Part shown: piece by piece, positions 56,078 through 64,000 of the stretch
Layout of the letters: the number at the start of each line of letters is the position of its first letter
Numbering within the stretch: position 1 is the stretch's first letter
NCBI GenBank assembly: GCA_905234605.1
Contig: CAJOIE010000008.1
Coordinates: 19,220-83,219, forward strand
Length of the DNA stretch: 64,000 nucleotides
Direction of reading: 5' to 3'
Source of the DNA: an uncultured Bacteroidaceae bacterium
GTDB taxonomy: Bacteria; Bacteroidota; Bacteroidia; Bacteroidales; Bacteroidaceae
The notes under the pieces: generated by a model
What the model was told of the DNA's origin: nothing
Seen by the model: only the letters and a program-made list of their open reading frames with translations
Database searches by the model: none
Program-made: the position numbers and the translations under genes

Positions 56078-57480
56078 CACACATCATCAGCTACATCGAC
56101 ACCGCCAACGCCTTCATCTGGGGCTATATCCTGATAGCAGCACTCGTGGGCTGCGGACTATGGTTCACGTGGCGCACAGGCTTCGTGCAGTTCCACATGG
56201 CCGGCGAGATGCTGCGCCTGCTCACCGACACACACACACGCTCCGCTGCCGGCGAGAAGCACATATCATCGTTCCAGGCATTCGCCGTGAGCCTGGCATC
56301 GCGCGTAGGCACCGGCAACCTGGCCGGCGTGGCCACGGCCATCGCCGTGGGCGGGCCAGGAGCCGTGATGTGGATGTGGCTCACGGCACTCGTGGGAGCA
56401 GCCACGGCATTCGTCGAGAGCACACTGGGCCAGCTCTTCAAGCGCCACCACAGCGACTCCTTCATCGGCGGACCCGCCTACTACATAGAGCGCGGCCTGC
56501 ACAGCCGCTGGATGGCCGTGCTCTTCGCCGTGCTCATCACCGTGTCCTTCGGCCTGGCCAACAACTCCGTCCAGGCCAACACCATCTGCGGAGCCATGCA
56601 GCAGGCATTCGGCTGGCAGCCATGGGCAGTGGGCGCAGTGCTCATGACCATGACACTGGCCATCGTCTTCGGCGGCATACAGCGCATAGCACGCGTGAGC
56701 TCGGTGCTCGTGCCGGTCATGGCAGTGAGCTACCTCATCCTGGCCATAGCAGTCATAGCCATGAACATCGAACACGTGCCACACGTGGCACGCGTCATCG
56801 TCGACAACGCCTTCGGCCTCCGCCCCGCCGTGGGAGGAAGCGTGGGAGCTGCCATCATGAACGGCGTGAAGCGAGGACTCTTCTCCAACGAAGCAGGCGA
56901 GGGCAGCGCGCCCAACGCCGCAGCCACGGCAGCCGTGTCGCACCCCGTGAAGCAAGGACTCATACAAGCCCTCGGCGTCTTCACCGACACACTCGTCGTG
57001 TGCTCATGCACAGCCTTCATCATACTCCTGAGCGGCCTCTACGACGTGCCCGAGCTGGGAGGCATCATGCTCACACAGCGAGCCCTCGAGAGCCACGTGG
57101 GCACGTGGGGGCCAGTGTTCATCGCCGTGGCAATCTTCCTCTTCGCCTACTCATCCATAATAGGCAACTACTATTATGGTGAGACCAACGTGCGCTTCAT
57201 GACACGCAACCCGCGTGCCATGACCATCTTCCGCATCCTCTCGGGCGGAGTCATGGTGATGTTCGGGGCAATGGTCTCGCTCAACACCGTGTGGAGCATC
57301 ATTGACCTCTGCATGGCACTGCTCACAGCATGCAACCTCGTGGCCATAGTAATGCTCGGCAAGTACGCCTTCCGCCTCCTCGACGACTATCGCACACAGA
57401 AACGCCAAGGAATAGCCTCACCCACATTCAGCAAGGCACTCCTGCCCGAGATTGCCGACGACATCGAAGGCTGGGAATGA
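56074..57480 (+). CDS. Alanine/glycine:cation symporter (AGCS family)
   Basis: The 468-residue inner-membrane transporter has about 10-11 helices and the AGCS signature GTGNLAGVATAIAVGGPGAV followed by MWMWLTALVGAATAFVEST. GGPAYYIERGL and GLFSNEAGEGSAPNAAATA are also family motifs. It imports alanine or glycine with sodium or protons. The ATG overlaps the GH16 stop (ATGA), so translation is coupled to a polysaccharide hydrolase of unrelated function. A YhcH-family pseudogene follows. Confidence 0.93.
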   Translation: MTHIISYIDTANAFIWGYILIAALVGCGLWFTWRTGFVQFHMAGEMLRLLTDTHTRSAAGEKHISSFQAFAVSLASRVGTGNLAGVATAIAVGGPGAVMWMWLTALVGAATAFVESTLGQLFKRHHSDSFIGGPAYYIERGLHSRWMAVLFAVLITVSFGLANNSVQANTICGAMQQAFGWQPWAVGAVLMTMTLAIVFGGIQRIARVSSVLVPVMAVSYLILAIAVIAMNIEHVPHVARVIVDNAFGLRPAVGGSVGAAIMNGVKRGLFSNEAGEGSAPNAAATAAVSHPVKQGLIQALGVFTDTLVVCSCTAFIILLSGLYDVPELGGIMLTQRALESHVGTWGPVFIAVAIFLFAYSSIIGNYYYGETNVRFMTRNPRAMTIFRILSGGVMVMFGAMVSLNTVWSIIDLCMALLTACNLVAIVMLGKYAFRLLDDYRTQKRQGIASPTFSKALLPEIADDIEGWE

Positions 57481-57510
57481 ACACACTGCCCCGCACCACC
57501 AACCTAAGAT

Positions 57511-58206
57511 GTATAACAACCAGCCATACTGCCATAACTGCCACTACTCTCCCCGAGTATGAAGAAAGCTGGTAGCACCAGCTCGCCGTAGTATTGTCGA
57601 AAAGCAGCCACGGCACAGACCTACACCAACCACTATCCGAAGGAGCTAACACGCATGGCTGCGCGAGTGGATGAAAAAGGGCACATGGCTGGGCGGCTTC
57701 ACCCGCGGCTGCTCCGGCCGCACGGTGCAGCGCAGTGGAGTTCTTGTGTCCAGTATCATCGCTGGCACGGCTCAGTGGCAGGCTCTGATGGAATGGCTGC
57801 AAGCCTGCCGACCTCACAACCCGAAGCCTGCGCAGACGCATACCCATCCATAGCACCACGCTGACGGTAAACGTGGAAGACGGCGACAACTGGTGCTCGC
57901 TGGGCCGACCTGCACGCGGGCGGGTGGCAGCGAGAGCCACCGACAGAAGATTGACGGCGTGTCTGCTCGCCAGCGGCACCGAGGGGTTCTGCCGTCTGGA
58001 CCACGACACATCCACACCATTAGCCGACTACAAACCCGACAGACAGGAATACCGCTTCGACCACGACCGTCTGGAGCAGTTCACCTCCATCCCTGGCACC
58101 TTCTGGCATCATGTTCCCCAGCGACTGGCACACCAGCCAAAGTCAAGACCGATGCCGAGAGCCAGAGACTGCGCGTGCCAGTCATCAAAATTGACTACGT
58201 GCTATG
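57511..58206 (+). pseudogene. YhcH/YjgK/YiaL family pseudogene, multiple frameshifts
   Basis: No single frame is open, but pieces in all three plus frames line up into a YhcH/YjgK/YiaL (DUF386) protein of the Bacteroidetes secreted type. In order: LREWMKKGTWLGGFT; SAVEF; VQYHR; TAQWQALMEWLQA; LTVNVEDGDN; ESHRQKIDG; GTEGFCRLDHDTSTPLADYK and RFDHDRLEQFTSIPGTF; IMFPSDWH; then AKVKTDAESQRLRVPVIKID. At least five frame changes are needed, plus a TGA and a TAG near the 5' end. Intact members are linked to sialic-acid and other sugar catabolism. It lies 30 nt after the AGCS gene. The 5' boundary is uncertain. Confidence 0.8.
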
Positions 58207-58349
58207 AACTTTCATTATGATTTAGTTGTTTAATGTTCTACTTGATTAAACGATGAAAAACTGGGAAAATTGCATAGTCGGTCGTTAGTTTTAATCGCAT
58301 GAATGGCGACCAATGCTGTGATGATGGTTCTCTTGTTCATTTCAAATTA

Positions 58350-59039
58350 CTATTTCAAGATTTTCCGTCCGTTCTTGATGAGGATTCCATGCCGTGGCTC
58401 TGCTACCTTTCGGCCTTGGAGGTCGTAGGTCGGTTGCTTTTTCGTGTCATGTGCGACTCTACGAATGCCTGTGGCGCCTGAATTGAAGTCCTCGGCAGTG
58501 AAGATGGTAACTCCATTTAGTTCAACAGATATAAGAACGTTGTAATAGGAGTTCACGATGGGATACCGCTGCCAGTCATCGCTTAGACCGATACCTTCAA
58601 CGAAATATTGCAGATGTCCCCGACGTTCAATTGTGAGTCGCTTGGTGCGAATGTCATTCACAGTAATGTAGTCGATGGCTGTGACGCAACCTTCTATTCC
58701 ATCAGCATCACCAACGGCGAGGTTGAAGTTAAGAAACTCCCTTTGCTCTCCATCAATTACGAGATACACACGGGAATCTCGTTCGAGAGCAGCGAAGTGG
58801 AACAGGGTTGCCGTGTCATCATTCCAAACCTTTTCAAGTCGCTTACATTTTACGTCGCCGATGATGGTATCACCTACTACGGCGATGGTGTATGGACGGT
58901 CGTATTCGCCAGTTTGGTCGTTATACATACGCTGTACGCAGTTCCACACTTTGCCATCGGTCAGTAAATCCTGGGCCGCTGACGAACTGATGCTTGCGGC
59001 TGCAATAATTGCAGTGATAATGGCTCTTGTTTTCCCACG
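58350..59039 (-). CDS. Secreted protein with T9SS-like tail, frame lacking a start codon
   Basis: From 59039 the frame reads RGKTRAIITAIIAAASISSS then AAQDLLTDGKVWNCV, a clear signal peptide and mature start. It continues to the stop at 58350 with the tail YDLQGRKVAEPRHGILIKNG, a short T9SS-like sorting motif. No ATG, GTG or TTG exists between the stop codon at 59040-59042 and a GTG at 58949, which is inside the mature protein. A GTG at 59036-59038 is one base out of frame; one extra G in the GGG run would restore GTG-GGG-AAA. Family resembles Prevotella secreted proteins of unknown function. It is probably inactivated or misread in a homopolymer. Confidence 0.65.
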   Translation of the reverse strand, partial: RGKTRAIITAIIAAASISSSAAQDLLTDGKVWNCVQRMYNDQTGEYDRPYTIAVVGDTIIGDVKCKRLEKVWNDDTATLFHFAALERDSRVYLVIDGEQREFLNFNLAVGDADGIEGCVTAIDYITVNDIRTKRLTIERRGHLQYFVEGIGLSDDWQRYPIVNSYYNVLISVELNGVTIFTAEDFNSGATGIRRVAHDTKKQPTYDLQGRKVAEPRHGILIKNGRKILK

Positions 59040-60071
59040 CTATTTGTTTTTGATGTTTGATAATAACTGATAAGTGTCTCTGATTGATTGCAGACCTGTA
59101 AGTACATTGTTTGTTCTGTCCTCCACCGATTCCACGAAAACAGAAATCTCGTTAAAGTAGCCCTGCGAATAGACCTGGTTGTTGGTGAGGATAGGAGCGA
59201 AATTGTTATGGGTATATAGATATTCGACCGTCTTACGACGGGGGTGGATTTTTTCAATAGGAACTCCAAATAAAGAGGGCGATTTGGGCGAGAAAGTCAT
59301 TTTCTCCATCTGCAAGAGGTTGTAGATGCCAGAACGGGTGCAGACTTTCAAGGATTCTTCGGCAGCAGTCCACGTGTAGGCAGTGGAGAGTTCGAGGGTT
59401 CCGACGATGTGCGGATGCTGAAGCATAAGGAGGTATGAGTCCTTGTCTACCTTTTGGGTGGAGATTATATAAGGCTTGCCAAACAGATAGCAGACGAGGT
59501 CGAGTGGATGGATGTAGAGGTCGAGCAAGGCGTTACCTCCTGGATAGCCTCCTGTGAGATAATGCAAATCATAGCTGATAAGACGATCTTTGCGTAAACG
59601 CTGTTTCAGAAGTTGCACGGCTGGAGCATAGCGTTTCTGAAGGCCGGCCATTGCGACGGGGGTGCCATAAAGTCGCTGTAAATCAATGAGTGTGTCGAGT
59701 TCTTCCAATGTCCGGCAGGGTGGTTTCTCGATGAAAAGCGACTTGCCACTGTGGAGCACTAGCGAGGCTATAGAGAAATGGGCTGTTGGAGAAGTTGAAA
59801 CGAAAATGCCTTTAATTGCTTCATCGTTCAGAATCTCGTTGAGCGAGGTCGTGGCTTTCACATCAGGAAACTTCTGCTCTATCAGTCGGGCTTTTCTTGC
59901 CGACGTGACGCATATGTATTTCAGTGGCACTCCGAGGTAATGAAGAACGGGATAGAGATTGGTCAGCGAGTGCTGCCCCATGCCTACGAAGGCATATTGA
60001 TATTGATATGTTTGGCGCAGGAAACGGTCTGTACGCATCCGCTTGTATCGTTTGATGAGTGCTTGTATCAT
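59040..60071 (-). CDS. Gfo/Idh/MocA family oxidoreductase
   Basis: The 343-residue NAD(P)-dependent dehydrogenase has a Rossmann fold (YAFVGMGQHSLTNLYPVLHY), the nucleotide-site FIEKPPC and the second-domain GGNALLDLYIHPLDLVCYLFG with the catalytic-type histidine. A basic 27-residue N-terminal extension (IQALIKRYKRMRTDRFLRQ) precedes the Rossmann strand, which is unusual. Substrate is unknown, perhaps a sugar or cyclitol derivative. Its ATG overlaps the radical-SAM stop (ATGA), implying joint function. The coding sequence is visibly less GC-rich than the first 57 kb. Confidence 0.88.
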   Translation of the reverse strand: MIQALIKRYKRMRTDRFLRQTYQYQYAFVGMGQHSLTNLYPVLHYLGVPLKYICVTSARKARLIEQKFPDVKATTSLNEILNDEAIKGIFVSTSPTAHFSIASLVLHSGKSLFIEKPPCRTLEELDTLIDLQRLYGTPVAMAGLQKRYAPAVQLLKQRLRKDRLISYDLHYLTGGYPGGNALLDLYIHPLDLVCYLFGKPYIISTQKVDKDSYLLMLQHPHIVGTLELSTAYTWTAAEESLKVCTRSGIYNLLQMEKMTFSPKSPSLFGVPIEKIHPRRKTVEYLYTHNNFAPILTNNQVYSQGYFNEISVFVESVEDRTNNVLTGLQSIRDTYQLLSNIKNK

Positions 60072-61129
60072 TGTATTGCTTTTAGGTGTTTGCGATATGT
60101 TTGTTTAGGGTCGGCCGTCCATTGATACGGACCGTAGAACTTCTCAATGAGCCATTTGGGCAACATTCGCTCAAAGTTGCGCACGAGGATGATGTCATAC
60201 TTACGGTGGAAGTTTATCCAGCACTGATTGCAGTCCTTGGAATACTGGCATTGGGTCTGACATGCCGATGCACCGTTGAAAATCTCGTCGAGAGATTGCT
60301 CATGGATATTCCCCAGCACCACATCGAGGTTCTGACAGAGGGGGACGTCACCGTTGCTATGCACGACGAGGCAACTCATGATGCTTTGGCAGCGCAAACG
60401 TAAATGCCCAACCAGCCACTGGTCGTAGAGTGCTACAAAGTCGAAATTCTCTTGTGTCTGGTGGATGCTTGGCGGTATCTTCTTCACGAAGTCCGAAGTC
60501 GTCAGCAGTTCGCTTGTTGTGTCGAAGAAGGCCATTGTTCCATAGATGCCGATGCGAACGTCTATATCGTAGTGCTTGGCAACGTCTATGACATAAGCCA
60601 TATCTTCGAATGTGTTCCATGGAGACAGACAGAACATCAGCGATAGCGGCACCTCGTCTTTGAGCGCTTCAACCACCTCAATCACTCGGTCGTAGCCATC
60701 GCAGCCACGCATTCTTTGGTAAGTCTCGTGGCCACCGTCGAGAGAGACATACAGATGCCGGGGCTGATAGCGACGGACGGCATCTATGACACGACGGGGC
60801 GCGAGACAGTTAGATAGCAGTGTGTAGTTAGGGTGATGTTCACGGAACCACGCCATGATCTCCTCGGCTTGTGGGTGAAGGATGAACTCACCGCCCTCCA
60901 GTCCTACGGTAGTCCTTCGTGTCACACATTTACTCTGCATGATCCGCTGAATTTCATTGAGCAAAAGATGCTCCACAGGTCGTTTCTGCCAGATGTTACA
61001 GTGCTTGCACCTCGACTGGCAGAGCGTAGTCGAATAAATCATCAGTTGCGATAGGCGCTTGTGCTTTGGCCTCATGACGTTGTTCAGATAGAGTAGCCCA
61101 TTATAGGCGTAATCATAAATACTATACAT
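60068..61129 (-). CDS. Radical SAM protein with SPASM-like C-terminus
   Basis: The 353-residue protein has the radical-SAM cluster motif C37-x3-C41-x2-C44 (TTLCQSRCKHCNIW), then GLEGGEFILHP and LYVSLDGGHETYQRMRG, typical of the AdoMet barrel. The C-terminal cysteine cluster (CLVVHSNGDVPLCQNLDVVL then CQTQCQYSKDCNQCWINFH) resembles a SPASM auxiliary-cluster domain. The substrate is unknown; it is translationally coupled to the oxidoreductase. The ATG at 61129 is preferred; a TTG at 61156 would add nine residues. No small precursor-peptide gene was recognised beside it. Confidence 0.85.
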   Translation of the reverse strand: MYSIYDYAYNGLLYLNNVMRPKHKRLSQLMIYSTTLCQSRCKHCNIWQKRPVEHLLLNEIQRIMQSKCVTRRTTVGLEGGEFILHPQAEEIMAWFREHHPNYTLLSNCLAPRRVIDAVRRYQPRHLYVSLDGGHETYQRMRGCDGYDRVIEVVEALKDEVPLSLMFCLSPWNTFEDMAYVIDVAKHYDIDVRIGIYGTMAFFDTTSELLTTSDFVKKIPPSIHQTQENFDFVALYDQWLVGHLRLRCQSIMSCLVVHSNGDVPLCQNLDVVLGNIHEQSLDEIFNGASACQTQCQYSKDCNQCWINFHRKYDIILVRNFERMLPKWLIEKFYGPYQWTADPKQTYRKHLKAIQ

Positions 61130-61205
61130 ACAATTCGTTAAAGTCCAAAATTGCAACGAATGACTGCACAGGGGCGTGAGATTATTTCCTCAGTTTGCCT
61201 TTACT

Positions 61206-61750
61206 TTATAGGTAATCGGTAAACGCTTTCCATTGTTCGACTCGCTTGTTGCGGTTATTCTTCGTCAGCTCTTCGTCGACGAATTGTTGTGGATAGCAGT
61301 CATAGAGGTAATAGCCTACGCCCACCTTTTCATCGTTTTCCCACGACCAGTCGTAGTACAGAACGAGATCGAAATAGGTTCGTGAAAAAGTAGGATTGAC
61401 AAGATTGTCAACTTGAAAAGAATGTTGTCGCCCAAGCGAAACTCCATGAGGTCTAATGATTCAAGGCGTGTGTGAATGGCCTCTGAGTCAATACAGAAAC
61501 GAAGTTCGCGTGTGTTCAGGTCAAACCACTCGATGTCTTCGTCAGTGAACACAACCGTCTTAGTTTCACCGCCAGAACGTGTTCCCTGAGAGTCAATGGC
61601 ATAAGCGGCGAGCTTGGTGGTTTGCTCCACGCTCTCTTTGCCACCGAGTTCATTGTTCACTTCGTTATCATCGCTACTGCAAGCCGTAAATAGTATTACA
61701 AAGCTGGCGATGGTAATTGCCGCAGTCCAGTAATTGTTTCTCTTACTCAT
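61206..61750 (-). pseudogene. Frameshifted lipoprotein gene
   Basis: The first part encodes a lipoprotein signal (ITIASFVILFTAC then SSDDNEVNNELGG) and a domain with KTVVFTDEDIEWFDLNTREL. Near 61417 the frame slips at ATTCTTTTCAAG: the annotated frame runs into unlikely sequence and stops at 61316. The neighbouring frame gives a convincing continuation (QVDNLVNPTFSRTYFDLVLY; YDWSWENDEKVGVGYYLYDC; ending RVEQWKAFTDYL) to a stop at 61206-61208. One inserted base (a C after TTTTC) would restore it. Function unknown. It lies 66 nt after the sigma-factor fusion and may be its partner gene. Confidence 0.75.
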
Positions 61751-61816
61751 AATTCTATTGTTTAAAGATTTTTCTCTACTTATATAGTCCATTGAACATG
61801 GAAAAGACTGCACCGA

Positions 61817-63511
61817 TTACCATGTAAATCTGATGCCCAGCGGCAAGGAGAAGGTGAACGGATGCTCTGTGCGGTATGTCTCGATACTACTTCCTGTCGG
61901 GATATAGTATTGCAGGCTTGGTTCTGCGAACAGTCCGATGTTAGGAGTAAAATTGTATTGCAGACCAAGACCCGTACCTACCGACCACTGCCATGGAGCG
62001 TGGATGGTTGACTTGTCGGTAGCCTCCAACATGCCGTGCAAGTAGTAACTTGTGTTGAGCGGCGAGTAGAGAGGAATCTCCGTGGTAACACCGAGACTTC
62101 CATAGAGACTCCACGCCTTTCTACTATATATATTATAGGTACCCTTCAAGGGGATGCCGAGGTAGTGGATGGTCTGCTGCTCATTGATAGTATTACCGTT
62201 TGAACCCATCTCGAATTCTGACTTTAACCGGCTGTAGCTCAGCCCTGTTTCCAGCGCAAAGCGATTGTTCAGCCTGTACTTCAATGCCAACGAGAAGTTG
62301 ACGGGCATGTAGTGGTGGCTCTTGCGGACAATCTTGTCTGTACCTGTTCCAAGGGCATCGCCGGCATTATTCAGTGCGATGTTCATAATGACGCTTCGGC
62401 TATGGTTGCTGCCGTCATCAGGCATCTCTGACAGGAAGGCTGCATAGTCGCTCCAGTTCTCAAAGGTGACAGGCGATGGCGGCTCACCCGTCGAGACTAT
62501 CATCGGTGTTTCTGTGAAGCCGTACGGACGGTTATAATTCTGTTCGCCAAACCCTCCAACGTATGCGAGATCCACCGACCATTTTTGTTGATGACGTGTG
62601 CTGGCGGCTGGCTTTTGTGGGATTAAGTCTGCAATGTCGTAACGTGGAATCTCCACCCTGCGTATAGCCTTTGCCGTGTCAGTCGCAATGGTGTCTGGGA
62701 TTATCTGCTCCTGCGTTATCATATTAGATATGGTGTCAGACGTGACAGGATACACAGTTTGGGCGATGGCCGATTGGAGGGTGTCAGGAGCGATGACGGT
62801 GGTACGATGCACAGCCAAATCAATAGTCACAGGCTCTTTCGGCAGCTCCTTCCGAGAATCTTTCTGCGATTTTTTCGATGTATCTTTCTGTTTAGCCGCA
62901 ACTGGTTTTTCGTCCTTGACGGCAGTATCTTCTTTCTTGAATAGATAAAATGTAATGGGGACAAGCAGCAACAGAAGCATGGCCACCCAATACTGCTGCA
63001 TCATCTTTCGGAGCATCTTCTTCGCCCGTGCCAGTTGCGAAGAAGATGAATGCGGCTCAATGCCCAGCATATTGGCAATCTCCTTGTGCGACATGCCTTC
63101 AAACACAGACAGTCGGAATACCTGGCCATAGCCATCCGGCAGACGGTCAACAAGCTGTAAGATGTCCTCCAATGGCACACCTCGCACTTCACTCTCACCT
63201 TCAGCCATCTGCAATTGCTCTGCATCCTCCAGTTGTACAAAGGTCATCTTTGCCAGATGGTCTTTATATTTCGACGCAACATTTCTCGTTATCGACATCA
63301 TCCATGCCTCTGCTTTCCTATCATCGCGCAATTTGTCAAAAGATGTAAAGATTATCACGAACGAGTCATGCAACACATCGTTGATAGTTTGTTCATCACT
63401 GATATACCGACGGCATACGCCCCTCATCTTCTGAGCGTATGCCTTGTACAGTTCTCCGAGGGCATCTGCATCCCCCTGTTTGCATCGTTCTATCAGCCGT
63501 GTAACTTCCAT
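61817..63511 (-). CDS. ECF sigma factor fused to a transmembrane helix and outer-membrane barrel
   Basis: The 564-residue protein has, in order, sigma region 2 (about 10-80, LYKAYAQKMRGVCRRYISDE and DVLHDSFVIIFTSFDK), sigma region 4 (about 115-172, GYGQVFRLSVFEGMSHKEIA and SSSSQLARAKKMLRKMM), one membrane helix (174-191, YWVAMLLLLLVPITFYLF), a Lys/Asp-rich then Thr/Ser-rich linker (192-305) and a barrel-like domain (310-564, WSVDLAYVGGFGEQNYN; LKYRLNNRFALETGLSYSRL) ending in aromatic FTW. Such a chain would span both membranes with the sigma part inside. No anti-sigma gene is adjacent; the linker may do that job. It is preceded by a purine-rich leader with GTTACGATTC. Confidence 0.85.
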   Translation of the reverse strand: MEVTRLIERCKQGDADALGELYKAYAQKMRGVCRRYISDEQTINDVLHDSFVIIFTSFDKLRDDRKAEAWMMSITRNVASKYKDHLAKMTFVQLEDAEQLQMAEGESEVRGVPLEDILQLVDRLPDGYGQVFRLSVFEGMSHKEIANMLGIEPHSSSSQLARAKKMLRKMMQQYWVAMLLLLLVPITFYLFKKEDTAVKDEKPVAAKQKDTSKKSQKDSRKELPKEPVTIDLAVHRTTVIAPDTLQSAIAQTVYPVTSDTISNMITQEQIIPDTIATDTAKAIRRVEIPRYDIADLIPQKPAASTRHQQKWSVDLAYVGGFGEQNYNRPYGFTETPMIVSTGEPPSPVTFENWSDYAAFLSEMPDDGSNHSRSVIMNIALNNAGDALGTGTDKIVRKSHHYMPVNFSLALKYRLNNRFALETGLSYSRLKSEFEMGSNGNTINEQQTIHYLGIPLKGTYNIYSRKAWSLYGSLGVTTEIPLYSPLNTSYYLHGMLEATDKSTIHAPWQWSVGTGLGLQYNFTPNIGLFAEPSLQYYIPTGSSIETYRTEHPFTFSLPLGIRFTW

Positions 63512-63625
63512 TGAAACATGATGTCTCTATTTATTATGTCCGATAATCATGTAAAAGGCTGCACGGGAATCGTAACTTTTTTCATCTTTTTCTTGTTTTT
63601 TATTGAAAAATCGGATGTTTTGCAG

Positions 63626-63665
63626 AAAAAATCGGGCGAGGATGCCTCATTTCCATCCTCGCCCG
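63626..63665 (-). terminator. Intrinsic terminator of the Abi-family gene
   Basis: The 12-bp inverted repeat CGGGCGAGGATG/CATCCTCGCCCG with a 9-nt loop is followed on the minus strand by ATTTTTTC. It closes the gene ending at 63682 and isolates it from the sigma-factor gene. Confidence 0.85.
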
Positions 63666-63681
63666 TCTTGTATAATTGTGC

Positions 63682-64000
63682 CTATCGCCACAACGGTTCA
63701 TTTTCCCAACCACGGGGAAAGCCCATTGCGTTGATGTCAATGGACGGGTAGGAATTGAGTAGGGCATCAATCTTTGCCTTCATATCGTTGTTCGGAGAAA
63801 TGATGTCAAGGAAGTATTTAATGATACAGAGACTGAAATAGGCTTTCTTTTGGTTGACTGGAATTGCGATCCAAGGACGCGCCATACGTCGCTGAGTCAA
63901 GACCCTCAGAGCAAATGTACGGTTCCATACGCGAGCGTGATGACCGCAGTTGTTTCTGGCAACAGTGATAATCGTCATCCATGAGTTAAAGACTGGCACT
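63682..64000 (-). CDS. Abi family protein (Abi_2), C-terminal part
   Basis: The gene enters from the right edge; only the last 106 residues are present. VFNSWMTIITVARNNCGHHARVWNR, with the conserved R-N-x-C-x-H-H and WNR, and the ending INAMGFPRGWENEPLW match the Abi_2 (AbiD/AbiF-like) family of abortive-infection proteins, some of which act as RNA-targeting phage defences. The R(N)xxxxH arrangement recalls HEPN-type ribonuclease sites. The start lies beyond the window. Confidence 0.8.
   Translation of the reverse strand, partial: VPVFNSWMTIITVARNNCGHHARVWNRTFALRVLTQRRMARPWIAIPVNQKKAYFSLCIIKYFLDIISPNNDMKAKIDALLNSYPSIDINAMGFPRGWENEPLWR

Noticed and set aside
58207..58349. Gene or terminator in the AT-rich spacer after the YhcH pseudogene
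   Set aside because: No open frame with family similarity and no convincing hairpin were found.

Overview
The window looks like the chromosome of a GC-rich member of the Bacteroidales, most likely close to Prevotellaceae. The evidence is: promoters of the Bacteroidetes type (TTTG, about 19-20 nt, then TAnnTTTG); almost no Shine-Dalgarno sites; Bacteroidales-restricted families (DUF4954, DUF6057, DUF4294); a PorZ-like type IX secretion (T9SS) protein; and secreted proteins with short T9SS-like C-terminal tails. Species cannot be read from the sequence.

Layout. 0.3-4.1 kb: a DUF4954 beta-helix protein diverges from a degenerate methyltransferase-like gene, a PduO-type cobalamin adenosyltransferase and a DUF2795 protein. 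4.1-10.2 kb: a minus-strand cluster for reductive/oxidative aromatic amino-acid breakdown (omega-amidase, IorA, IorB, aminotransferase, arylacetate-CoA ligase, ACT protein). 10.3-18.3 kb: a secreted pectate lyase, tRNA-Glu with rpsT, recO, alkaline phosphatase and gyrB. 18.6-23.8 kb: cysS, a type II restriction-modification pair, ispG, purE and tRNA-Arg, all on the minus strand. 23.8-38.2 kb: YfhO-type membrane protein, NSS transporter, VanZ-like protein, dGTPase, a CxxCH lipoprotein with a DUF6057 partner, an M60 metallopeptidase and an M20 deacylase. 38.3-49.2 kb: a plus-strand run of acyl-CoA ligase, prfB, a 46-aa membrane protein, CYTH, leuS, yitT, a BcgI-like two-subunit restriction-modification system and rdgB. 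49.3-57.5 kb: porZ-like gene, LuxR-type regulator, PBP4-like lipoprotein, DUF4294 protein, GH16 glucanase and AGCS symporter. 57.5-64 kb: a visibly AT-richer, decaying segment with a YhcH-family pseudogene, a secreted protein whose frame has no start codon, an oxidoreductase/radical-SAM pair, a frameshifted lipoprotein, an ECF sigma factor fused to an outer-membrane barrel, and the end of an Abi-family gene.

Cross-cutting signals. (1) A GTGCAGGG/CCCTGCAC repeat family occupies five intergenic regions. In all five, most copies read CCCTGCAC in the direction of transcription and lie just after a stop codon. (2) Three genes have the promoter -7 box exactly 4 nt before the ATG, which predicts leaderless mRNAs. 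(3) A sigma-70/transmembrane/beta-barrel fusion could be a one-polypeptide envelope sensor and regulator. (4) Two restriction-modification systems sit inside runs of housekeeping genes. (5) Three genes in the last 7 kb are frameshifted or lack a start.

The genes fit a saccharolytic and proteolytic gut or oral anaerobe. It degrades pectin, beta-glucan and glycoproteins (PL1, GH16, M60) with secreted enzymes probably routed through T9SS, and it ferments aromatic amino acids through ferredoxin-linked arylpyruvate oxidation.
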